A DNA stretch of 14,638 bases from Chloromonas sp. AAM2 (lineage: Eukaryota > Chlorophyta > Chlorophyceae > Chlamydomonadales > Chlamydomonadaceae): assembly GCA_004335635.1 (NCBI GenBank), contig QAXH01005549.1, forward strand, positions 49,938 through 64,575, in the 5' to 3' direction. The notes below the pieces were generated by a model, which had not been told where the DNA came from, ran no database searches, and saw only the letters and a program-made list of their open reading frames with translations. Shown in pieces: positions 1 to 10,000 of the stretch (positions are counted from its first letter, which is position 1; every line of letters starts with the position of its first letter). The translations under genes were made by a program, and so were the position numbers.

Positions 1-89
1 CACAGCGGAAGGCCTGTATGCCTGTGCCCCTGCTCCTTGGCAAGTTGATGAGTCACAGCGGAAGGCCTGTATGCCTGTGCCCCTGCTCC
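1..89. repeat. Two copies of a 36-bp direct repeat at the left window edge
   Basis: Bases 1-36 and 54-89 are identical, giving a period of 53 bp with a 17-bp spacer. They lie in the KCBP intron after exon 24. A further copy could lie left of the window. The repeat encodes nothing that resembles the next motor exon. Confidence 0.9.
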
Positions 90-102
90 CTACTGCACAC
101 AC

Positions 103-1009
103 CTTGAACAGCTCGTTGACTCCTCGGGGCGTGAGGCCGGGCTCCGCCTGCGTGCCGTAGATGGTGAACGTCTTGCCGCTGCCCGTCTGCCCGTAGGCAA
201 AGATGCACACGTTGAAGCCATCGATTGCCGACTGCACCAGCTGCTTGGTGTCTTCATACACCTGGTCCTGACTGCACCCGGGATGGAACACCTGTCGCAG
301 TCACATGACAACAGAAACAGCAACGTACGGCGATCAGACCACCATACGACAAGGTGACAAAAACAATACAATGATACACGAGTGAGATGCTTGGCCTCCC
401 GCATCAGCAGAAAAGAGCAGCAAGTGCAGAAAGCCTGCCTGCTGTGCTAGCTAAAAGCAGGAATCTAGCTTCTGACGTAGCCACGTCGTTTTGCATTAGT
501 TGGCAAAGCATGTCAGCCAGCCTGGTGTGCTAGCTAGCAGCCAAGCTGTCGGGGTTTACCTGGCTGCTGACCATGTGCCATGTGATGGTGGGGTAGATTG
601 AGTGTGTTTGAGCCCCACCTGGTCGAAGCTGTACTCCCTGTGCTTCTTCTCGTCCCTCCAAGGGTGCGTCACCGTCAGCTCGTCGGGCAGGTTCAGCCCA
701 AACGACTGCGGACAGGCACACCAGCTTAGCATTCACACCATTCTGTCCGGACAGATGAAACAAAACAAGTCACAGACACACACACACACAGGCGGAGCTT
801 CCGCGGCAGACGCTCTGCGAGTGGTTGAAGTATGTATGCGTGCTATCATGAACCATGGGTTTTCAAAGGCGCTGGACAGATTCCTGATTCAAGTCGTGGC
901 CAGACTGTGCACGTTTCCCATGTACGTTACACGCCTGCTCACTGACCTGCCCCTTCTCCTTTTCCATGTCCAGCATGGGCCGCACTCGGCAGTACACGCG
1001 GATCTTGCC
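103..1009 (-). other. KCBP: Kinesin motor domain of KCBP, N-terminal part with P-loop
   Basis: Residues 921-1033 on exons 1009-947, 705-619 and 291-103. The motor starts with [12 protein letters not shown], the first motor strand. The exon-24 run [20 protein letters not shown] leads into the nucleotide-binding P-loop GQTGSGKT at bases 192-169. [20 protein letters not shown] and ELFK follow before donor AAG|GTGTGT. A motor at the C-terminal side of the coiled coil places it with kinesin-14s, which move toward microtubule minus ends. Switch I, switch II and the microtubule-binding loop are not in the window. Confidence 0.94.
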
Positions 1010-4000
1010 CTGCATGACAGCAGCATTGAGGCATCAGGGACACACAGTGAACAAAAGCAAGACGAAAACTCACATGACAAGCAATGACAGGACAGAGCAC
1101 GTGCGGCATGGTGCACAGTGCAGGTCAGGTTGCAGGTTGTAGCGCAGAGGGGCTTGCTACTTCGTATGGTCTTTGCTCCTCATCCACACATGGCAAGCAC
1201 ACTTGATGAACTGACACCGCTCAACAGCGACCATCCATGGCCACCTTCTGCAGATGCCAAGCACTTCACGGAACTCCCCGGTCTGCTTCACTCCACCAGA
1301 CCAAACATCATGCACTGAACCCCTTGCTTACCCGCCAGGCCTCCCTTGCCCCTCCCTTGCGTGACCCCTTGCCCCATGCAGCCCTCCCCCTGCATTGGTC
1401 CATGCAGTCGCTCCACCCCTTGACCCTCACACCTTCATGTCCTCCATGCTGTTGAACGCCCTCTTGCGCGCGACCTGCTCCTCGCGGTAGAGCTTCTCTA
1501 GCTCATCCAACCGCTTGGCCTGAACACATCGCCATCATCAGTATACAGTGGTTCATTTACCGCGGTTTTGCAACAGTAGCAGACCTAGTCTAGGCACCAG
1601 AACACAAGCAGGGCAGCTTTCATATCGACAGACAGCTTGTGGGCACAGGCACCAGACAGGGAAGTTAACACAACCACAGCCCTGAAGGCTTTCAGCAACA
1701 AGCAAGATCGCTGTACCCCAGCTGTACTGAGCCAGTGAAGGCCAGTCAAGCAAGATCTCAAAACCGCTACAAGCAGAAAGTGGGCAACGATGATGAAGCA
1801 AAAATCATGCACCCCTGCCCGAGCCACTGAGCCGAACCACTTAATGCCACGTGCTAAATCTGTACTGAGCCAACAAGCGCGCGGTCCGTTGCAGTCACAC
1901 GAGCTTTTGGCCGAACCACACACGGCCACCCATGCACCTGGCTCTGTATGATCTCTGCCTGCTGCTTGTCCTTCCTGTCCACGTCCGCCTTCATTTCCCT
2001 TAGTTCCGCCAGCTCTGACTCGTCGTGCTTGGCCTGGTCCAGCAGCTCCTTTGACTCCATGTACAGCGCGTTCACACCAGCAAGCTCTTCAAGGATCTGA
2101 ACACATACGTACAAAAACAAGAACACGTTGCATATAAATACATTCTATAAACAAGAACACGTATATACATTGTATATAAATTCTGATAGTTTTTAGTACA
2201 CGAAGAAGGAAGTGTCAGTGCACCAGCCAGTGCCTCAAGGATCTGAACCCACATGCAGATTGACATGTGCACGTGGACAGAAGAAGAGAGGAAATTTCAG
2301 CTTGGTCAAGGCCAGTGGCATGCCGGTGTGAGTGAGATAGGATGCAAGCACACTCTTCTTCAGAACCCCGGCTGCATAATGGGCGAAACAGGCAGACAAG
2401 GTAAGGTTTGATGGCCAGCACCAATCTCAGATGAACTTGGAGGACGTACAGTGTCTGTCCAATGGCTGCTTGTCCAGTTCAGCGGTTTACTGGAAGGGCC
2501 CTGCGTCATGCCTGCATGCGGCAAGCCCTCAAACATTCTCAACAAAACCCACCTCGTTGATTTTGCTGTCTTTTTCCTGCAGCTGCGCCCTGACGTCCCC
2601 CTGCGACTGCTCCAGCTTGAGCCTCAGCTCCGCCGTCTCCGTCTCCTTGGCCTTCTCAAGCCGCTGCATCTTCTTCTCAATCAGCTCCTTCTCCTGAAAA
2701 CACAGGAGACAAACGCAGGCTGCGATTGAACATTGGCTGTGTGCCAGCATCACATGCCTTTCCTTGTGGTTCTAGGGTTGCTGGTGCATCTCACCCGCGT
2801 GGTCCTGCCATCACTGACAAATGCAATCAATCGAAAACGCACACATCAAGATGTTCAAACCAACATCATTCTACCATTCGAGCCAGACCATTCACACCAC
2901 CCCGTCATTTGCCTGACTTACTTCTCACCATCTCCACACGCCTGGCGATGCTTGCGCTGAACTGCACACTCGCCCTTGCGTATCGATCAAGCCAGACCCC
3001 ACTGATGACCACACGCATCGTCATGCCCCTGGCATGCTTTGCTTGCAACACCTTGGAAAGACTAGCCATGCACTGACTTGCACTGACCTTAGTGAGCTGC
3101 CCGACCCGCTTGTCCAGCGCCGCTGCCTTCTCGTGCGCCTCCGCCAGTTCCCGCCCCTTGCTCTCAACGTGCGACTCAAGCTCCGCCACTCGCTGAGCGT
3201 CGGCCGCCGAGGCACCCTGCGAGCGATCGGGTGTCAGTGCATCCAAGTGCAGATGGTTGAATCAAACCATCGTATCATCGGAATTCAAAAACAGATACTT
3301 CTGGCGCAACGTCCAAACGACTGTCATCACTTGAATGGTGACGGCGGCGGCCACCTGTGAGTTCAATGATTGTACAACTTGAAGCGGAAGGCAAGAGCAC
3401 AAACGACAACAAGATCAAAGTACCCATACTGAATTCCTTCCGGTCAGAATCCCTCCCCCAAAACAGTCTTCAGCAGTCTTGAGCTCGATACCTGAGGGGT
3501 GGCGGCTGCGGCCTTGAGGGCTGCCTGTTTGCTCACTAAACAAAGAGCATGCTTAACCAACCTGGTAACCATTAGCCTTTTGAAGGGGAAAGTGATTACC
3601 TGAGTGGTGGCGGAGGCGGCCGTGAGTGCTGCGGAGCGGGCCATGGCTAGGTCGCTCTGGACCGTTTCCAGCTCCTTGCGCACTGACGCCAACTCGTCCT
3701 GGGAAGGGATAAGGAGGCAAAACACCAGGGTTGGTGAGACTATCGTCTTTAACAGGGATAATGTATGGGAAGGGAAAGAGGAGACAGCACAACAGGGGTG
3801 CTGAGGTGGACGTCGGCAACGAAAAATAGACAGCAACCTCAGGGGTGGTGAGACTATCGTTGATGAAGCAAGTGAGACAACACCAAAGCAGAGAAGGCAG
3901 GAAAGAAGGCAGCATGAGGCAAGAGAGCAAAGGCCAGAGAGACTGGAAAGGAAGGTAAAGCGGCAGCACAACAAAGCAAGGTATGGTGGCGTGGCACTGA

Positions 4001-7000
4001 CCTGCAGCCTGCTCTTTGCCTCCTCCTCCGCCCGGTGCTGCTCGGACAGGTCGGTAAACTCGATCTGAAGCTGGTCCTTCTGGTAACTGCACGTCAGTGA
4101 AGGCAACGATCATCAGGCAGCCGACGCTGCGCGACGCACAGCCTAGGAGCATCATCTGTATGATACAAGGCATGAGGAAACCACTACAGCCTTCCTCGCC
4201 CAGCTGTTCTATTTCCAGGTGCCCAGTCTGCATGAACCACGTCCAAACCAAAACAGCCTCCCGCTCAAATTCAGTTGCTTGTGAACTTACTGGTGCCTCC
4301 CTGAGGCATCGTCCAACACCCATCGCCCTGAGCCCGGGACAGGCAGACTACGCCAACCAGACCGGCTGACGCATTTCATTTACCTTGATTGTCAACTGGC
4401 GCTCGTCTACCTGCCCATTGCCCTGCATTCAATATCTCATTTCGTTATTACCTGATGTCCTTGAGTTCCTGTTGCAGCTGCTCCGCCTTGGCCTGTGCCT
4501 CGTCCATCTGCTTCTGCAGTGAGGCCACGTGTTGCTCGTACTTAGGACCGAAGTTGGCCTGGCTGAGGCCCAGCCCCGCAGTGGTGCCGTTGGCCGGGGC
4601 GCCACTGTCGGACGTGTTCTGCGCCTTGGTGCCGTCCGACTGGGTCATGGCCTTGGCCTGAGGGGCAACAGGGAAAAACAACAGTGCAGGAAAGTGAGAT
4701 TCGAGTCAATTCAGTAGGAAGGGGTCAACTTGTGATCAACTTGCATGGCGGACAATAGGGAGAGAACATAACAAGGCAGGAAACCTGGATTCAAGCCGCA
4801 ATGCTAAGGGTCCAGCAGGGGCGTGATCGCGCGAAGGACCTTTCGTAAGTCCGCCTTTCTTTCACGTCGTCTCAACCTCTTCCTTCACAGTCACATGCTT
4901 GACACTGGCTTTTGTAGCCCAGTCATGTGACCACTGAAGCACCAGCGCTGCACCCTCTGCCCCCAGGCCCCACACCACGAACGCCCCCACTCATCTGTCA
5001 TCGTTACATGCTTTTCATGGATTATCACCATACAGCAAAATCAATTAATCCAGGTGCTGAGCAGCAGCCGGCCTCCCAGCCCTAAATTAAAAAGCACGGG
5101 AATGATGGCCTCACAAAGAAACTTCCCCCACACACCGGTCACCTTTGAATATCTCTTCATCATGATGTCGTTGATGTGGGTCTGCAGTGCCATGCAGATG
5201 TCCTCGCCCTGGCGCGTCTCGAACTGGAAGATGTGCAGCACACCCGCCACGCGCATCTTGAAGAAGACCTGCAGACACAGGAACACGGCCGGAGCCACAC
5301 ATGCTGAGGGGTCGTTGCTGTCGTTACATGGACCGCCGCTTGGCATGGTGTGCCAGTGCCATGCAAGCTGGGACTAGTGCCCACAGACAGACCAACACGA
5401 CAAGGGCTGCCCGCCGCAGTGGCATGCATGCCTGTTTCAGTGTCATGCCAGCTCCTGTGGCACTCGACTGGTGCTGCTGCAGTTGTTGTTGTTGTTACAT
5501 TGACCTTCAGCCCAGGGCCTGTTGGTGTCTAAAATAAAAAGCAAAAACAGTCACGAACAAAAGCTCATCCAGTTTGGCACCGCTCCCGGGCCAGTACCAT
5601 GCAAGAAGCTCCTGAGGCACTGCTTCCAGCCTCCTGCCACACTCACCGCTGTTGATGAGGACCCGAACTGCATGATGTCCCTCAGCTCAGCCGAGTGAAG
5701 GTAGTCCTTGGGCACGGGCCTGTGGCGCAATGAAAGCCAGACCGGTTACCTCCGCATACACATAGATGCGCAGGAGGCCGGTGGTACAATCCCAAGGAGT
5801 GCTTACCTGACATTGCTGGCCTACTGAGCTGCTAGCTATTACTACTGCATGGCGTGCTTCGTTACCAGTTCTCAAACGTGGTAAGTTGCCTTGAGCTTAG
5901 GATGCAAGGCTTGCACATCTGACCTGAGTTCAATTTGCATGCCATCAGCCATGGCGCACCTGAAGAAGTGCACTCCCCGCTTGTTGATGCCCAGGATGAG
6001 CTTTGCAGGCAACAGGCCAATGGGGTCCTCAATGCGCTTCACGGGGAAGAACACGGCGTTACCTGAACACACAACACGGCATATCGGCAAACTTGAGCAC
6101 AACCAACCACCGAAGGAAGGCAACAGACGCACAGTCTACCCTCTTCCTGTCTCCTGGTAGCACACACGCACTCCTGGCAGTACACAAGCCCCGCCCAATG
6201 CATATGCACGCTCATGCTTGCCATACAGGAGCAGCAGCAGAGGCCTACCTCTATCTGCACGTCGGCCAATGCATGCCCCCTCGGCCCTCCCCGGGCTGAA
6301 GGCCATATGAACAACACCCACACCCATGCCCTCACCGTACGGCAGTGACCTGAGGAACCTTAGGAACTGGAGCCTTGCGTCCTCCTTGCTGAACTGCACC
6401 AGCTGCTTGTAGCGCTGCCCCACCTCGCGCTGCCACTCCTCTCGTGGACGCATCATCAGCACCTGCCATCAGCACATGCACCATGTGCTTGAACCATCAA
6501 TGTCTGTCAATGAAATATGAAACATGTTTGCATCATCAACACCCGCTAAACGCACTGGAGTATGTTCAAATCACCCATACATGGGAATGTGCTTGTCGCG
6601 TGTCATCACGGCTGTTCTGATCTCTTACAATTTGGCAATGTACGCATCATCAACACATGGAATGCAGAGGCACACCAGGCGTCATCACAGATGTTGTCAG
6701 CTCTGTTATCCTGGCACAAACGTTGCTCACTATCCCACGCAAGTCTACTGGCTTTTCAAAACAACTCCGCCCTTCTGCTCACCCGTTTTGTGATGTGTTT
6801 TTCAATGGCGACACGCTCTTTGCCCCATTCCTCTGCTCCCCGGCTAAGTGATATAAGTTTTTTGTGATATAGATTTTTTTTATAATCACGCACCTGTTTA
6901 GTGATATACTTTTCAATGGCCCCGAGGATTGCTTCCTCATCATCTGCAAGCGTCGAGGCGTACTCGGCCTGCATCTGCAGCGCACACACGTGTGCTGCGT

Positions 7001-10000
7001 CCTCCTTGGCCACCGGGTAGTTGCCCTGAAGGTAGTCGTGCTGGGTCTGCACACACAAGCGGGGGACAGGAGTGGGGGCAAAATCCAGGTCGACCAGGGT
7101 TTTCGACTTCGACCAGGGACAGGGGAGGGCATGACCGTCAATGAATGGTGGAACCAGTAATTGCACAGCCAACAGGTAAAACTTGGCATCAGCCGTGCAG
7201 AGACACTGCGCATGAAAGCCAACCAAGGCTGCATGTTGCTGACTTTGGGATCCAAGTTGCATGTGCAGTACAAGCTGTAGCCAGTCACCCAGTATCTTAT
7301 CACCCAGTTTCCCATGCGCTGTTGCATGCTTCACCTGCACGTAAGTTAGGTTGATGAACTGAGGCTCCGTGATGGTCTCGTCCGTCTCCCTGAACATGCG
7401 CTTCTTGAACAGCAGCCGGCTCGACCAACCGTCTTTGGCGAGCTTGGAGTTGCGGAATTCACACAGCACGTCAGCAATGTACCTGGCACATCAGAGTGAA
7501 AATGCACACAAGTGAGAACAAGCGAGGGATATCAGTGGAACCACAAACCGTTTGGAGGTACAACCAGTCCCAGTCCGACACCACATGAAGCTCCTGCTGT
7601 GGGCTGTCAGCGGCTGCGAGGTGTCAGTCGCAACTCCTATCCTGCCTTATTCGCCAGGGCCTGATAAGACAGGAATGGCTGACAGCTAGCTGTGCCTCCT
7701 CTTTACTCCACCTCTCCTTTCATACCGTCATCCAAGCGCCCGTCCTGCCCCCACCTCCTGCCCCTCCTTATCACTCCAGCTCTGCTTCTGTACCCTCTGC
7801 CATGCCCCTTGCCCTGCTCTTGCCACTTGCTGTCCCTTCTCACTTGTTATCATCTAGCAGCAGGTGTTCATCCACCAAGGGTTCGGGAGCTCCGCCCATG
7901 CTCTGCTGCTGGGCCACCTTGCCCACGGCCTTGCGGCACTCAAACAGAGTGAACGTGTTGTAGTTCTGAAAGAAGGCAAACCATGTGTTGGTGGCATGGA
8001 TACGGAATTGTAGGAGGATTCGTCAACTCCTCCATTCATCACCGGCACTCGTATGCCAAACAACTTCTGACAGTCACGTACACAATGGTGATTCCAAGGC
8101 CAAACTGTCAATGTCAGGTCTCCATGTCTATGCAGACACAAAGGATGACGTCCGAGTGCCATACTAGTACATAGCACCTCAAGTTATTTCAAGACCAAGA
8201 CGTTTTGTGTCGCATCTCCATATCTATGCAGACACTGCTGGCATCTCTGCAGCCACTCTTATGATTACGTGCACATCTATGCCCGGCCTCCATGTGCGAA
8301 TGCACAGAGCTGTGCATGATCTCTCAGTGCCCCGATCCCGCTCAGTGCTTGCCTGCAACTTGATCACTCCTGCCAGCTGCTCCACAGCTTCCAGCACAGA
8401 TGTTGTCACGTCATAGACTAGTTCCTCAAAGGTCTCGTCCAAAAAGAACACGATGGTAGTTAGCCGGCGGTTGGCAGCAAGCGCTTCGATCTCTTCAGTG
8501 GAAGGAAGCTGCAAGCAAGGTGAGCATCACCGGTGAGCAAGTGTGTATGTCGTGTGTGTCCGTGTTTGCCTTTTTTCATCTGTATTGCCTCACAGGAGGA
8601 ACAGAAGATGGCAGAATTATTGACAGTGTGATATCAAGCGTGAGTGCAATGGCTGAGCATGCAGCCTTGTGCATTGTCTCGTGTGCTGTGTGAGCAGGTA
8701 ACGCTCGTTCAACAATGAACGACAAATGTGATCGTGCAGACTGCCTAGTCTAGTCCAGTCCATGGAGCCTACCCGTACTGTGCAGGACATCTGCACCTTA
8801 ACCAGCCTCCCTTACGCTCAATGTGTGCTCTGACAGCCTGTTCCATCAGAGTTGACGTTCCCACACCGAGCTTCAGCTCAATTCTTACATCAGCACCTGC
8901 TGCGCACCAGTCTGCCTGATGCTTCCATGCACCACCTCCCCTGCTCCCACTGACAGCATATGTCTGGTGTTTATCACTAGCCGTCAAGCAGGCGCTGACA
9001 TGAGCTGGACAGGCCAGGTGCTGCACTGGACTGTGTTAGAACGCCTGTCTTCCTGCATTCCTGGAGCAGAGCATGCTGCCACTTGTTCGTTTGCCACAAC
9101 AGATTTCCACATGCCACACCAGGGTGGTTCATAATGTTACGCATGCTGGGCACATGCCCCGTCTGCCCTGCAATGCCACTCACCGTGCGCCTGGGTCCTG
9201 CCTTGGCCGACCTCTTGAGGCAGTGCCAGGTGGAGCTGGCCGCGCTGCGGACCTCGGCCGTCTCTACCTCGTCATACACCACTCCATGGATGTACTCGGA
9301 TACCAGGCCCACAAAGTCCTACAACGACCACAGTAAGCGCTGATGAGTGCAATCGACTATCGGACGGTCATCTTTGCTTTTAATGGCATGGCCCTAGTTC
9401 CAGGTTGATCAGTGGCACACGTTGGGATCGCTGTTACAAGAAGGCTTCACTTGACATGCTCTTTCACAATGTCAATTGATACCTGCCACCTGATGCCTTG
9501 CCAAAGTGGCTTTCACAATAAGTCACAGGCCAGCAGCCAGTCTTGTTGGTGAGATGACGCCTGTAGTCACGGGTACCGTATACACGTAAGCACGGCATGC
9601 CAACCCCACAACATGCATAAACCACATTACATGATGCAGGTCACACCATGTGCATGCATGGGCAAGGCTCCTACCTTGCTTGGCGGCATGGTGGCTGCCA
9701 CCAGGTGGAACAGCTCCCATGCACATGCACGCGACTGTGGGTTGGGGTTGCCTCGTGTTTGCTTGAGCAGTTGCATGTACAACTCATCCTTGAGCTCAGG
9801 TCGCTTCAAGCCCTGATGGAGAAGCTTCTGAGCGATCTCAATCTGCATGTGCATTGACATGGGTCAGGCAGTGTGTATGCATGGAGGCTTGCAGGCACTT
9901 CCCTGCATGCAAGCACTGGCGTCACCTTGCTGCTCTGCGTGCCTGCATAGCCAGACTTGCTAGTGACTGCATAAGCTTACAAACCACTTATAAGTCTGCA

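Larger units (their letters stand above)
1433..4657 (-). other. KCBP: Linker and coiled-coil stalk of KCBP (exons 14-21)
   Basis: Residues about 608-920. Exon 14 (4657-4452) begins with a low-complexity Gly/Thr/Ala/Asn linker, residues about 608-643, then turns into Glu/Lys/Gln/Leu-rich helix starting near [20 protein letters not shown]. Exons 15 (4086-4002), 16 (3698-3600), 17 (3524-3492), 18 (3216-3088), 19 (2693-2553), 20 (2096-1938) and 21 (1519-1433) all encode charged heptad-like helix, for example [20 protein letters not shown] and [20 protein letters not shown]. The segment ends with [12 protein letters not shown], the neck directly before the motor. Exons 16 to 24 are all multiples of three in phase 0, so skipping any one keeps the frame. 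Confidence 0.88.
5143..8508 (-). other. KCBP: FERM domain of KCBP (exons 6-13)
   Basis: Residues about 272-607. The F1 lobe carries [17 protein letters not shown], then [10 protein letters not shown] and [10 protein letters not shown]. The F2 lobe carries [55 protein letters not shown]. The F3 lobe carries [58 protein letters not shown] and [18 protein letters not shown]. Exons are 8508-8353, 7965-7844, 7482-7335, 7046-6894, 6462-6336, 6062-5960, 5719-5647 and 5268-5143. Four junctions split codons or change phase and still join perfectly, which supports the splice model. In plant KCBP the MyTH4-FERM tail adds microtubule/actin-binding and cargo functions; a similar role here is inferred from the family. 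Confidence 0.92.

Noticed and set aside
602..1087. Plus-strand ORF opposite the KCBP motor exons
   Set aside because: It is antisense to conserved kinesin exons 22 and 23 and has no recognisable protein; it is a shadow frame.
3553..4323. A 256-residue open frame on the minus strand
   Set aside because: It lies across introns 15 and 14, overlaps exons 15 and 16 in another frame, and shows no domain. The spliced KCBP model explains the coding signal.
6756..7469. A 237-residue open frame on the minus strand, seemingly one long exon
   Set aside because: It reads through introns 8 and 9. Family alignment requires splicing at 7335/7046 and 6894/6462, and the intervening residues are unlike any FERM sequence.
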